Shown here piece after piece: positions 46,530-55,537 of a DNA stretch of 64,000 nucleotides. The stretch's first letter is position 1. The number at the start of each line of letters is the position of its first letter. The stretch comes from Tistrella bauzanensis (GTDB lineage Bacteria > Pseudomonadota > Alphaproteobacteria > Tistrellales > Tistrellaceae): positions 1 through 64,000 of the forward strand of contig NZ_BMDZ01000025.1 in the NCBI RefSeq assembly GCF_014636235.1, written 5' to 3'. A program made the position numbers and the translations under genes. The notes below the pieces were generated by a model. That model had not been told where the DNA came from and did no database searches. It was given only the letters and a program-made list of their open reading frames with translations.

Positions 46530-47735
46530 ATGACAAATGGCAACCGCCGGCCGGGCTCCTCCGCCCCGGTCGCTGTACGACCCAGCCGTTCGTTCCTGAA
46601 CGATGCCGGTGTGCGCGCGGTGTTGTTCCAGATCCTGGCCATGGCGATGGTGATTGCCGTCGGCTGGTTCCTGGTCGACAACACCCTCTATAATCTCGCC
46701 AGCCGCAATATCCAGACCGGGTTCGACTATCTGACCCGCGAGTCCGGCTTTGCGATCGGCGAGACGCTCATTCCCTACAGCGCCACCAGCACCTATGCCA
46801 CGGCGCTGTGGGTGGGTGTGCTCAACACGCTCAAGGTCTCGCTGATCGGCATCGTGTTCGCCACGCTGATCGGCGTGGTGATCGGCGTTGCGCGCCTGTC
46901 CAGCAACTGGCTGCTGGCCCGGCTGGCCACGATCTATGTCGAGTCGCTGCGCAACGTGCCGGTGCTGCTCCAGCTGTTCTTCTGGTACGGGCTGATCACC
47001 GAGGTGCTGCCCTCGCCGCGTCAGGCGATGCAGCCGATCGAGGGCGTCTTCCTCAGCAATCGCGGCTTCAAGATGCCGGTGCCGGCCGATCATCCGGGCT
47101 GGTGGGCGGCGCTGGTGGCGTTTCTGGTCGCCGCGGTGATCGTGCGTGTGCTGATGATCCGCGCCAACCGCATTCAGGAGCGCACCGGCGAACGGCCGCG
47201 CACCCTGCTGCCGGGCCTGGGCCTGCTGATCGGGCTGCCGCTGGTGGCCTGGGCGGTGTTCGGTGCGCCGACCACGCTCGACACGCCGGCGCTGAAGGGC
47301 TTCAATTTCGTGGGCGGCCTGTCGGTCTCGCCGGAATTCGCGGCGCTGACCCTGGGGCTCACCCTTTATACCGCGGCCTTCATCGCCGAAACCGTCCGCT
47401 CGGGTATTCAGGCGGTCGGCAAGGGCCAGTGGGAGGCGGCTGCGGCGCTGGGCCTGAAGCCCGGGGTCACCATGCGGCTGATCATTCTGCCGCAGGCACT
47501 GCGCGTGATCGTGCCCCCCACCACCAGTCAGTTTCTGAACCTGACCAAGAACAGCTCGCTCGCGGTTGCGATCGGCTATCCCGACATCGTATCGGTGGCC
47601 AACACGACCCTGAACCAGACCGGCCAGGCAATCGAGAACATCGCGCTGATCATGCTGGCCTATCTGACCGTCAGCCTGACGATCTCGGCATTCATGAACT
47701 GGTACAACAAGCGCATCGCGCTGGTGGAGCGGTAG
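46530..47735 (+). CDS. aapQ: General L-amino acid ABC transporter permease AapQ
   Basis: A 401-residue permease, longer than ordinary polar amino acid permeases, as usual for AapQ/BztB. A first span lies near residue 30, a large insert follows, and the core has ETVRSGIQAVGKGQWEAAAALGLKPGVTMRLIILPQALR, the EAA loop. It forms the membrane channel with AapM. A 219-bp gap containing a hairpin separates it from aapJ. Confidence 0.94.
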   Translation: MTNGNRRPGSSAPVAVRPSRSFLNDAGVRAVLFQILAMAMVIAVGWFLVDNTLYNLASRNIQTGFDYLTRESGFAIGETLIPYSATSTYATALWVGVLNTLKVSLIGIVFATLIGVVIGVARLSSNWLLARLATIYVESLRNVPVLLQLFFWYGLITEVLPSPRQAMQPIEGVFLSNRGFKMPVPADHPGWWAALVAFLVAAVIVRVLMIRANRIQERTGERPRTLLPGLGLLIGLPLVAWAVFGAPTTLDTPALKGFNFVGGLSVSPEFAALTLGLTLYTAAFIAETVRSGIQAVGKGQWEAAAALGLKPGVTMRLIILPQALRVIVPPTTSQFLNLTKNSSLAVAIGYPDIVSVANTTLNQTGQAIENIALIMLAYLTVSLTISAFMNWYNKRIALVER

Positions 47736-47739
47736 GCCG

Positions 47740-48846
47740 ATGACAGCTGACACCATACCGGACAAGAAAATCGCGGCCGAACGGCCGCCCGCCGCCACCA
47801 TCGGTCCCATCGCCTGGATCCGGGCCAATCTGTTCAACACCTGGTACAACGCGCTGCTGACGGTGCTGATCCTGTGGGGGCTCATCTCATGGGTGCCGCC
47901 GCTGGTGAACTGGGCGTTCATCGACGCCGTCTGGGGCCGCGTCAGCCCGGATGTGTGCAGGGCGGCCGAAGGCGCCTGCTGGGCCTTCATCCGCGAGAAA
48001 TACCGGCTGATCCTGTTCGGCACCTATCCTTACGAGCAGCAGTGGCGGCCTTTCGTGTCGATCCTGCTGTTCGTGACCCTGGTTGGCGTCAGCGGCTATC
48101 GCCGGCTGTGGAGCCGGGTGCTGGTCTATATCTGGGCCGCCGTGATGCTGGCGATCTGCACGCTGATGTGGGGTGGCGTTCTGGGCCTGCCGCTGGTCGA
48201 GACCCGGCTGTGGGGCGGGTTGATGATCACGCTGGTGCTGGCGGTGTTCGGCTGCGGCGTGGCGTTTCCGATCGCGGTGCTGCTGGCACTTGGCCGGCGG
48301 TCGAACCTGCCGATCATCCGGGCGATTTCGGTGACCTATGTCGAGCTGATCCGCGGCGTGCCGCTGGTGACGCTGCTGTTCATGGCATCGGTGATGATCC
48401 CGCTGTTCCTGCCGGAAGGCATGAACATCAACAAGCTGCTGCGCGCGCAGATCGCGATCATCATGTTCGCCGCCGCCTATCTGGCCGAAGTGGTCCGTGG
48501 CGGTCTTCAGGCGATCCCGAAGGGGCAATATGAGGCGGCGGACGCGCTGGGCCTGGGCTACTGGCAGAAGATGCGGCTGATCATTCTGCCGCAGGCGCTG
48601 AAGATCAGCATTCCGTCGACGGTGAATTCGTTCCTGTCGACCCTGAAGGACACCTCGCTGGTCGTGATCATCGGCATCTTCGATCTGATGCTGGCGACGC
48701 GGGCGGCGTTGAACGATGCGCCGTGGCGGACCTATTTCGCCGAGGCCTATGTCTTTGCAGCGCTGATCTATTTCGTCATCTGCTTCTCGATCTCGCGGTA
48801 CAGCCAATGGCTGGAGCGTTATCTCGGCCGCAGCGCCCATCGCTGA
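47740..48846 (+). CDS. aapM: General L-amino acid ABC transporter permease AapM
   Basis: A 368-residue permease with several N-terminal spans and the EAA loop EVVRGGLQAIPKGQYEAADALGLGYWQKMRLIILPQALK. It starts 4 bp after aapQ. Its stop codon lies inside the first copy of a 17-bp tandem duplication. Confidence 0.94.
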   Translation: MTADTIPDKKIAAERPPAATIGPIAWIRANLFNTWYNALLTVLILWGLISWVPPLVNWAFIDAVWGRVSPDVCRAAEGACWAFIREKYRLILFGTYPYEQQWRPFVSILLFVTLVGVSGYRRLWSRVLVYIWAAVMLAICTLMWGGVLGLPLVETRLWGGLMITLVLAVFGCGVAFPIAVLLALGRRSNLPIIRAISVTYVELIRGVPLVTLLFMASVMIPLFLPEGMNINKLLRAQIAIIMFAAAYLAEVVRGGLQAIPKGQYEAADALGLGYWQKMRLIILPQALKISIPSTVNSFLSTLKDTSLVVIIGIFDLMLATRAALNDAPWRTYFAEAYVFAALIYFVICFSISRYSQWLERYLGRSAHR

Positions 48847-48869
48847 GAAGGGCCCATCGCTGAGAAGGG
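48836..48869 (+). repeat. 17-bp tandem duplication spanning aapM stop and aapP leader
   Basis: Two exact copies of cccatcgctgagaaggg (48836-48852 and 48853-48869). Each copy holds a tga and a gagaagg that could act as a ribosome binding sequence, so the duplication places two purine-rich tracts in front of aapP. Confidence 0.9.
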
Positions 48870-48878
48870 TATGTCATC

Positions 48879-49676
48879 ATGACCATGACCACCGAACACA
48901 CGGAAGCCCAGGCCCAGCGCATGGCATCCGCCGCTGGCGTCGAAACCATCATCGGCATGGACGGCGTCAACAAGTGGTTCGGCCAGTTCCACGTGCTGAA
49001 GGACATCAATCTGCACGTGGCGCGCGGCGAGCGCATCGTGATCTGCGGACCGTCAGGGTCGGGCAAGTCGACCATGATCCGCTGCATCAACCGCCTGGAA
49101 GAGCACCAGAAGGGCAGCATCGTCGTCAACGGCGTCGAATTGTCTAATGACGTCAAAGCGGTGGAGAACATCCGCCGCGAAGTCGGCATGGTGTTTCAGC
49201 ACTTCAACCTGTTCCCGCATCTGACGGTGCTGGAAAACCTCACGCTCGCCCCGCTCTGGGTGCACAAGGTGCCGCGCCGGCAGGCCGAAGCCACGGCCAT
49301 GTCCTATCTTGAACGGGTGCGGATCCCCGATCAGGCGAAGAAATATCCCGGCCAGTTGTCGGGTGGCCAGCAGCAGCGCGTGGCCATCGCCCGGTCGCTG
49401 TGCACCAACCCCAAGGTGATGCTGTTCGACGAGCCCACCTCGGCGCTGGACCCCGAGATGATCAAGGAAGTGCTCGATGTGATGATCGAGCTGGCGGAAA
49501 CCGGCATGACCATGCTCTGCGTCACCCATGAAATGGGCTTTGCCCGCACGGTCGCCGACCGGGTGATCTTCATGGATCAGGGCGAGATCGTCGAAGAGAA
49601 CGTACCGGAGGAATTCTTCCTCAACCCGCAGAACGAACGCACCCGCGCCTTCCTGGGCCAGATCCTGCATCACTGA
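48879..49676 (+). CDS. aapP: General L-amino acid ABC transporter ATPase AapP
   Basis: A 265-residue ATP-binding subunit. Walker [10 protein letters not shown] is at 57-65; the signature [15 protein letters not shown] and Walker [14 protein letters not shown] follow, then the switch histidine in CVTHEMGF. It powers the AapJQM importer. It is the last gene of the operon, followed by a strong intrinsic terminator at 49725-49760. Confidence 0.95.
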   Translation: MTMTTEHTEAQAQRMASAAGVETIIGMDGVNKWFGQFHVLKDINLHVARGERIVICGPSGSGKSTMIRCINRLEEHQKGSIVVNGVELSNDVKAVENIRREVGMVFQHFNLFPHLTVLENLTLAPLWVHKVPRRQAEATAMSYLERVRIPDQAKKYPGQLSGGQQQRVAIARSLCTNPKVMLFDEPTSALDPEMIKEVLDVMIELAETGMTMLCVTHEMGFARTVADRVIFMDQGEIVEENVPEEFFLNPQNERTRAFLGQILHH

Positions 49677-49724
49677 CCGTTCCCGCTCCGGTTCGCGATC
49701 CGGTCTTGGCCGTCATCATCATGC

Positions 49725-49760
49725 CCGGCGTCCTTTCAAAAGGGGCGCCGGGTTCTTTTA
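49725..49760 (+). terminator. Rho-independent terminator of the aap operon
   Basis: The stem CCCGGCG (49725-49731) pairs with CGCCGGG (49747-49753), with an inner CCTTT/AAAGG stem, and is followed by TTCTTTT. It lies 49 bp after aapP. Confidence 0.88.
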
Positions 49761-49830
49761 TGGCACGCGGCCGGTTCTCGTCTGTCAGCGATGCTTGATC
49801 CGGCACCGGCCTTCAGGCGATACTGCCGTC

Positions 49831-50841
49831 ATGCGCGCTTTGGTTGATATACAGCCGGCTGAGCCCGGCCGCGATGCCGATGCCCTGGCGATTCCGCCCG
49901 GCGTCGGCCGCTTCACCCGGCATCGGTTCCGCCCCGATGCCGGACCGCTGCTTCACGGCCTGCCGCATCTGCATCTGCAATGCTGGCCGGGCGGCAATCC
50001 GGCAGGCCGGGTGCTGCTGCTGACCCATGGCACCGGCTATTGCGGCGCGACCCTGGAACCGGTGGCCCTGCGGTTACAGGGGCTGGCGCGTGAGGTGTGG
50101 AGCTTCGACCGGCGTGGCCACGGCCTGTCGGGGCGCACCCCCGGCGATTACGGCTTCCTGGCCTTTACCCGTGATCTGATCGCGCTGGCCGATGCCCGTG
50201 GCTGGCGGGACATCGACGTGGTGGCGCATTCGGCCGGATCGACCGACGTTCTGCTGGCGGCGGCCTTGCGGCCCGACATCTTCCGGCGGATCGTATCGAT
50301 CGAGCCGACGGTTTCCGATCCCGGTGCGCCGATCGATCCGGCGCCCGGTGCCGAGCCATCGCCCGACGGGCTGGCATTCGGACGTGCGCTGGTGGAATCC
50401 GCCGGGCGGAGGCGGGCACGTTTCGCCGACCGTGCCGCCGCTCATGCCCGGTTCTCCACCCGCCCACCCTTCGACGTGGTGTTGCCTGATGCGCTGGATC
50501 TGTATCTGAACTGGGGTTTCCGGCGCGCTGGCGATGAACTGATCCTGGCCTGCGAACCCGCGACCGAGGCCGATATCCTGGGACCGATCGCCTGCGCCAT
50601 GGGCGGCATCGACAGCGGCGATCCGGCCGGCGACCCGTTCCGGCTGCTGACCAGTCAGGCGGTGCCGGTGATGGTGGCGCGCACCGCCCGCTCGCATCCG
50701 GTGTTCCAGGAGATGGCGGCGATCGCCGCCCGCCACATGCCTGGCACCCGCGGCTTCGTCACCCTCGACAGCGCCCATCTGGCGCCGATGGAGGCACCGG
50801 ACCAGGTTGCGGACCTGGCCCGGTCATTTCTCTATGCCTGA
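49831..50841 (+). CDS. Alpha/beta hydrolase
   Basis: A 336-residue alpha/beta-hydrolase-fold protein. The oxyanion loop THGTGYCG, the strand-turn FDRRGHGLSG and the nucleophile elbow VAHSAGS (S134) are visible. A late histidine (DSAHLAPME) completes the probable triad. The reaction is hydrolysis of an ester, amide or similar bond; the substrate is unknown. The start at 49831 follows the end of a weak upstream extension. It converges on the flavoprotein operon. Confidence 0.85.
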   Translation: MRALVDIQPAEPGRDADALAIPPGVGRFTRHRFRPDAGPLLHGLPHLHLQCWPGGNPAGRVLLLTHGTGYCGATLEPVALRLQGLAREVWSFDRRGHGLSGRTPGDYGFLAFTRDLIALADARGWRDIDVVAHSAGSTDVLLAAALRPDIFRRIVSIEPTVSDPGAPIDPAPGAEPSPDGLAFGRALVESAGRRRARFADRAAAHARFSTRPPFDVVLPDALDLYLNWGFRRAGDELILACEPATEADILGPIACAMGGIDSGDPAGDPFRLLTSQAVPVMVARTARSHPVFQEMAAIAARHMPGTRGFVTLDSAHLAPMEAPDQVADLARSFLYA

Positions 50842-50869
50842 TGCCATTTCATCTGGACCTGATGCCGGT

Positions 50870-51817
50870 TCAGCCCGCGAGCAGGGCCGCCAGCCGTTCG
50901 CCGGCGATCAGGGCCGCGCCCATATCCCAGCCGCCGCCGGCATCGGCGACGAACAGGCCGGGCTTACCCGCAATCGCCCGGGCATCGACCGGGGCGTCGG
51001 GGGTCTGGCCGGCGATACGCCACATACGGGTCAGCAACTGGCCGGCGGTATCGGGCAGGGCCGCCGTCACCCGCGCTGCCGCGGCGGTGATCTGGTCGGC
51101 GCCGAGCGGCGCCACCGGCGCGGCGGCGGCGGCGGCGGCACCGGCCGCGGATGCGGCCACCGAGCCGTCCATATGCAGGGCGGCAAGCCAGCCGCCATCG
51201 GGCGTGCCCCGCAGCACCACGCGGCCATCCTCGGCGATCACCACATCCGTCGGCCGGGTGCGGGCGCCATCGGGGGTGATGCGGTCGGGGCGCAGCTTCA
51301 TGCGCAGCGAAACAGCCGGCGTGACGGCGACGCTCACCCCCAGCCACGATGCCACCTCGCCCCGGGCCGGGCCGGCGGTAACCGCCATCAACCGGCCGGC
51401 AATGCCATATCCGGGCGCGCAGGTAACCCGATATCCGGCCTCGGTTTCACTGGCGCTGGTGGCGGCGACGCCTTCGCGCAGGTCTACGCCGCGTTCGCGC
51501 GCGCGGCGGCTGAGGGTTTCGGCGAAGCTGCCCGGGGTCAGCGTGCCAAGCCCGTCGGGCAGAGTGTCTGCGGCACCGGTCGGGCTGGTCGCCGGCGCGA
51601 CCAGGGCGGCGGTGTCCTCTTCCCCCAGCAGGCGGGCCAGTGCGGCGCGGCCCTCGGTGCCGATCAGCCCGCAGATACCGTCCAGATCGCGACCGGCGCC
51701 GGCCGTGGCCTCCAGCACCGTCACCCGGAAGGCGCGGCGTCGGAGGTCGATTGCCGCCGCCAGTCCGGCGACGCCGCCGCCCACGATCACGACATCGCAG
51801 TCCACCAGGCGGCTCAT
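50870..51817 (-). CDS. FAD-dependent oxidoreductase (DAO/sarcosine oxidase beta-like), short
   Basis: A 315-residue flavoprotein. The dinucleotide-binding loop VVIVGGGVAGLAAAIDL with the downstream acidic residue (VLEATAG) is at the N-terminus, and the C-terminal FAD motif GLFVADAGGGWDMGAALIAGERLA is intact. It is shorter than typical DAO-family members (about 370-400). It starts inside the stop of the larger flavoprotein (ATGA), so the two are coupled and probably form a complex. The substrate is unknown; amine or imino acid oxidation is the family expectation. Confidence 0.78.
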   Translation of the reverse strand: MSRLVDCDVVIVGGGVAGLAAAIDLRRRAFRVTVLEATAGAGRDLDGICGLIGTEGRAALARLLGEEDTAALVAPATSPTGAADTLPDGLGTLTPGSFAETLSRRARERGVDLREGVAATSASETEAGYRVTCAPGYGIAGRLMAVTAGPARGEVASWLGVSVAVTPAVSLRMKLRPDRITPDGARTRPTDVVIAEDGRVVLRGTPDGGWLAALHMDGSVAASAAGAAAAAAAPVAPLGADQITAAAARVTAALPDTAGQLLTRMWRIAGQTPDAPVDARAIAGKPGLFVADAGGGWDMGAALIAGERLAALLAG

Positions 51818-53352
51818 GCCACGGTCTCCGTCATCATGGGCAATCCGCCGCGGGCTGCTGCTGCCAGCATGCCCAGCGGCACAGGTGTCGACGGGGCCTC
51901 CGCCTGAGCGGTGCCCAGCCCCGCCAGCGGCAGGGCACCCAGGGCCGCGATCAATTCGGCCAGCACGGCGGCGCGGGCAAGGCCGCCTGCGCGCGACATG
52001 TCGACCCCCAGAATAGCAGCGGCGCGGGTCAGCCGGTCCAGCCGGTGACGGGCCGATACCTGCTTCAGATGGCCAAGGGTCAGGCCGCTCGACGGATCGA
52101 TCAGCGCGTCGTCATCCTGCGCCATCACCCAGCCGGTGGGATAGGGATGGTCGACCGCGATCTCGGCGCCGGTGCGGCGGTCATGGGATAGAAGCGGCGT
52201 CATCCGGGCCAGCTCGATCCGGGCCTCGGCGATGCCCAGATCGGATGCGACCGCCAGACCTGCCGCCGCCCCCAGCCGGTCGGCAACCGCCGGACGCGGA
52301 TGGGGGCCGGCTTCGCCCGCGACATACAGCCCCGGCCGCTCCGGCACCCGGCCGTCCGCATCCAGTTGCGGCGTGAACCCGCGCCGGTCGGCGTCGAAGG
52401 TCAGCCCGACGCCGGCCGAGGCCAGCAGTCGGTAATCGGCGACCATGCCATGGCCGACACCCACGGTGTCGCAGGCGATGTCGCGCACCTCGCCGCGGGC
52501 ATCGGTGGCGATCAGCCGCTCGACCCGGTCGATGCCCTCGACCCGCAGGCGGGTGATGCCGGTCAGCACCGGCACGTCGCGGCCGACCAGTCGCAGCCAG
52601 CGGCTGAGCCCGGTGCCCGGACGGCCGCTATCGGCGCCGATCGGGCCACGGCGCCAGGGATCGGGATCGAGGTCGATGACCGCGGTCAGCCGGCGGCCGG
52701 CACGGACCAGCCGGTCGGCCACTTCATAAAGGCCGGGACCGCCGCCGATCAGCACCGGGCGCAGGCCAAGCGGGGTGTCCCCGGCTTTTTCCGGCGCACG
52801 ATACAAGGTGCCCAGATCGAACACCCCCGCCAGATGGCTGCCGGGCAGCGGGATCGGGCGGGTTTCGGCGCCGGTGGCCAGCACCAGCCGGTCGAATCCC
52901 AGGCGCTTGATGCCGTCGCGACCCGACAGCAGCAGGCTGTTATCCTCGATCGCCCAGGCGACATGACCGGTGATCAGCTTAACCGCCGCACGCAAACGTG
53001 CCGCCCGCCCGCGAAATCTGAGGAAATCGACATCGCCTGCGGGCGATGTGGGGTCGGCTTCCGACGCGGCGACGAAGGCCCGGCCACCCCAGTCTTCGCC
53101 GGGGGCCACCACCACAGGCTGCAGGCCATGGGCAAGCAGCTTTTCCGTGGCGGCAAGGCCGGCGGGGCCTGCGCCCACCACCACGACGCGCCGGCCGGCG
53201 CCGGTGGACGGATGATGCGTTCGGCCTGTTCCGGTAAGCGGCGTGCCGCCGGGCGGTGTCGCCATGGCGTCTGGCATCGTGTCCGACCCTGATATCATGT
53301 CCGGCCCCGATGTCATGTCCGGGCTGGCGGTTGTGCTGGAATCCAGGCTCAT
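51814..53352 (-). CDS. FAD/NAD(P)-binding oxidoreductase resembling sarcosine oxidase alpha core
   Basis: A 512-residue protein. A low-complexity Met/Asp/Ser/Pro leader (1-50) precedes VVVVGAGPAGLAATEKLLAHG. A second nucleotide-binding motif, VLIGGGPGLYEVADRL, and a C-terminal FAD segment, PGLYVAGEAG, follow. The end (VPLGMLAAAARGG) is like the linker of sarcosine oxidase alpha that normally joins a folate-binding domain, but the protein stops there. The usual N-terminal 2Fe-2S domain and C-terminal aminomethyltransferase domain are absent. It is coupled at both ends (ATGA) to the GNAT and short flavoprotein genes. HcnB/OoxA-type dehydrogenases are an alternative. Confidence 0.75.
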   Translation of the reverse strand: MSLDSSTTASPDMTSGPDMISGSDTMPDAMATPPGGTPLTGTGRTHHPSTGAGRRVVVVGAGPAGLAATEKLLAHGLQPVVVAPGEDWGGRAFVAASEADPTSPAGDVDFLRFRGRAARLRAAVKLITGHVAWAIEDNSLLLSGRDGIKRLGFDRLVLATGAETRPIPLPGSHLAGVFDLGTLYRAPEKAGDTPLGLRPVLIGGGPGLYEVADRLVRAGRRLTAVIDLDPDPWRRGPIGADSGRPGTGLSRWLRLVGRDVPVLTGITRLRVEGIDRVERLIATDARGEVRDIACDTVGVGHGMVADYRLLASAGVGLTFDADRRGFTPQLDADGRVPERPGLYVAGEAGPHPRPAVADRLGAAAGLAVASDLGIAEARIELARMTPLLSHDRRTGAEIAVDHPYPTGWVMAQDDDALIDPSSGLTLGHLKQVSARHRLDRLTRAAAILGVDMSRAGGLARAAVLAELIAALGALPLAGLGTAQAEAPSTPVPLGMLAAAARGGLPMMTETVA

Positions 53353-53972
53353 GTCGGGGCCTCCCCGGCGGGGCCTGGCACGATGTTGGAAAGATCGGCG
53401 CCGTTGCCGGCCCCGATGCCCGACAGATCGCCGGCATTGCGGCTGCGATCGCTGCCGACGCGGCCGGCCGGCATGGGCTTGCGTTCCTGCCGGAACACCC
53501 CGAACCCGCCACGCTGATAGGTCTGCATCGCCTTCGGATGGTCCAGGTTGGAGCAGCAGGCCCAGAGCCGGGTGGGGCGATAGCTCCAGGCGATATCCAC
53601 CACCTGATCGAGCAGAAAGCCCCGGAAGCTGAGCCCGACATATTCCGGCATCAGCCCGTGATAGGCGATCTCGATCGCCTCGTCCTCGGCCCGGCGGTCG
53701 AGTTCGGCGAAGCCCGCCGGCACGCCGGCGACATAGAGCACGAAGATCTCGATCTGCTCGTCGGACAGGATATCGGCGATGGCGGCATCGTCCAGGCCCA
53801 GCCGTTCCGGGCGCAGCGCCGTCGCCTGCGCCCCCTCGTGCAGATAGCGATAGAAATGCACCGGCATGTTCCACGCACGCAGCAGCGCATACTGGCCGGC
53901 TGGCATCTTGCTGCGGCCATGACGGTCCGGCGGGGACGTCATCTCGAAATAGGTGACGACAAGCTCTGTCAT
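53349..53972 (-). CDS. GNAT-family N-acetyltransferase
   Basis: A 207-residue protein. A GNAT core is visible in the middle: FVLYVAGVPAGFAELDRR, EIAYHGLMPEYVGLSFRGFLLD (acetyl-CoA loop), and NLDHPKAMQTYQRGGFGVFRQE. The C-terminal 35 residues are Gly/Asp/Ser-rich. Its stop overlaps the flavoprotein start. A GNAT as first gene of a flavoprotein operon suggests N-acetylation of the same amine that is oxidised, or of its product; this is inference. Confidence 0.82.
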   Translation of the reverse strand: MTELVVTYFEMTSPPDRHGRSKMPAGQYALLRAWNMPVHFYRYLHEGAQATALRPERLGLDDAAIADILSDEQIEIFVLYVAGVPAGFAELDRRAEDEAIEIAYHGLMPEYVGLSFRGFLLDQVVDIAWSYRPTRLWACCSNLDHPKAMQTYQRGGFGVFRQERKPMPAGRVGSDRSRNAGDLSGIGAGNGADLSNIVPGPAGEAPT

Positions 53973-54360
53973 CGGCGCTTTCTCCACGCGCGGTGGCGAC
54001 CATCGCCCCGCGACCCCGTCAGGCAGGCCGGTCCATGCCACCCGGGCATGGCCATGGCCAATGTATCGGACGCCCGGGTGAGGGGCACCAGGATATGGGG
54101 CACCAGGATGTGGAACACCAGGATCTCGGCCAGCCGGGACGGCAAGGCCGATTGCCACACAACGACCGGCCAACGGCCGGGCAGGCCCGGTCGCCGGATA
54201 CCGGCGTCGACGCGAACGGGGGACGCGACTGATCCCGCCGCACCCGGGGGTGCTGCGGCAGGGGCGGCGCTGCGGCAGAAACCCCGGCCGGACACAAGGC
54301 CGGACCAGGGCGTGAAAGCGGCCGCGACAGCAGGCCCGGCCGCTATGCACAAGGCGGTGA
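53973..54360. repeat. Intergenic region with three 15-bp repeats upstream of the GNAT operon
   Basis: This 388-bp stretch has no credible gene. From about 54083 to 54129 it contains three imperfect 15-bp units with the core caccaggat. It should hold the promoter of the leftward GNAT/flavoprotein operon and follow the sulfurtransferase gene on the same strand. Proteins read through it are arginine- and proline-rich, as expected for non-coding GC-rich DNA. Confidence 0.5.
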
Positions 54361-55215
54361 TCACCGTTCGATGGGCAGGCTCTCGTCCGATCCCCAATCA
54401 GCCCACGATCCGTCATAGACCGGCACGTCGCGCTTGCCCAGCATGTACATGGCCAGCGCGAACATGCCTGCCGTGACGCCGGAGCCGCACATGGCGATCG
54501 CCGGTTTCGACAGATCGATACCGGCGGCGGTCAGGCGCGCCTCCATCCGGTCGGCATCGAGCACCGCGCCGGACATGGGATCGAGGAATTCAGGATAGGG
54601 CAGGTTGATGGCGCCCGGCACATGACCCGCCCGCACGCCGGGCCGCGGCTCCGGCGCCTCGCCGGCGAAACGGTCTGCCGGGCGCATGTCGACCAGCTGG
54701 GCGCGGCCGTCGGCCAGCGCCCGTGCCACCTGGTGACGGTCCTTCACCAGCAGATTGTTGACCCGGGCGGTGAAATGCCGCTCACGCGGCGGCTCGGGGC
54801 GTTCCTCCACCACCGGCCGGCCCTCGGCCAGCCATTTCGGCAGGCCGCCATCCAGGATCGCGACATCGTCATGGCCGAACACGCGGAACATCCACCACAC
54901 CCGCGCGGCACTGCGCAGGCCGACGCTGTCATAGATCACGATGCGCACGCCGTCACCCAGGCCCAGCCGGCGCACCCGCGACGAGAACTTCTCAGGGGGC
55001 GGCAGCATATGCGGCAGATGGCTGGTGGTATCGGCGATTTCGTCGATGTCGAAGAACACGGCACCTGGAATGCGCAGCTGTGCATGTTCGGTCCGGGGAT
55101 CGCGGCCTTCCTGCGGAAAGAACCAGGACGCGTCGACGACGCGCACATCCGGCGCATCAAGATGGTCGGCAAGCCAGGCGGTGCTGACCAGGGCGTCGGG
55201 CTTGGCGTAGGGCAT
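54361..55215 (-). CDS. sseA: 3-mercaptopyruvate sulfurtransferase
   Basis: A 284-residue two-domain rhodanese. The inactive N-terminal domain (about 10-130) precedes a catalytic domain with C243 in the loop CGSGVTAG. The CGSGVT loop marks 3-mercaptopyruvate rather than thiosulfate specificity. It transfers sulfur from 3-mercaptopyruvate to cyanide or thiols. ATG 55215 gives the expected N-terminus. It is divergent from the oxygenase fusion gene, with a repeat-rich 322-bp gap between them. Confidence 0.92.
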   Translation of the reverse strand: MPYAKPDALVSTAWLADHLDAPDVRVVDASWFFPQEGRDPRTEHAQLRIPGAVFFDIDEIADTTSHLPHMLPPPEKFSSRVRRLGLGDGVRIVIYDSVGLRSAARVWWMFRVFGHDDVAILDGGLPKWLAEGRPVVEERPEPPRERHFTARVNNLLVKDRHQVARALADGRAQLVDMRPADRFAGEAPEPRPGVRAGHVPGAINLPYPEFLDPMSGAVLDADRMEARLTAAGIDLSKPAIAMCGSGVTAGMFALAMYMLGKRDVPVYDGSWADWGSDESLPIER

Positions 55216-55342
55216 CGGGGGCTGCGTCCTCCGTGTTCGTTGCGGGCGGGTCCGGGCCGCCTCTCACCGCGCATGATACCCAACCCGCGCCCGCGCTGCC
55301 ACAGCCGCTGGCCGGTGAATGGTGCGAATGCGCGAGTTTACC

Positions 55343-55368
55343 GCAGATGCGCACGGTTTCGCATCTGC
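55343..55368. promoter_or_regulatory. Perfect 9-bp inverted repeat upstream of sseA and oxygenase fusion
   Basis: GCAGATGCG (55343-55351) and CGCATCTGC (55360-55368), separated by 8 bp, form a perfect inverted repeat. It is a likely operator in the divergent promoter region, or a hairpin if transcribed. Confidence 0.55.
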
Positions 55369-55399
55369 CATGACGCCTCTTGCCCGGCATCAGGCCCGT

Positions 55400-55465
55400 C
55401 TTCCCTCCCGTGAGGTAGCACCTTCCCTCCCGTGAGGTCGCACTTGTCCGTCCCGTGAGGCCACA
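55400..55465. repeat. Three tandem 22-bp repeats upstream of the oxygenase fusion gene
   Basis: Three units with a 22-bp period (55400-55421, 55422-55443, 55444-55465). The first two differ at one base, and all three share tcccgtgagg. Two helical turns of spacing put each core on the same DNA face, as expected for cooperative regulator binding. The oxygenase gene starts 72 bp downstream. Whether they are regulator sites is inference. Confidence 0.6.
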
Positions 55466-55537
55466 CCCTTTACGGACCGGCGACGCTCCGGCATGCTGCA
55501 CGTCAGACGTTCATGACAGTGGCCGGAGGGCGCCCCG

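Noticed and set aside
49755..49775. A possible second sigma-54 promoter (TGGCACGCGGCC) after the aap terminator
   Set aside because: The -24 half is good but there is no TTGC at the required distance.
50870..53352. Hydrogen cyanide synthase (HcnBC) assignment for the two flavoproteins
   Set aside because: No HcnA-like 2Fe-2S protein is present, the cysteine-rich HcnB region is absent, and the C-terminal VPLG-type ending fits sarcosine oxidase alpha better. I keep HcnB/OoxA only as an alternative.
55400..55465. CRISPR-like array at the 22-bp repeats
   Set aside because: The repeats are tandem without spacers, only three in number, and no cas gene is present.
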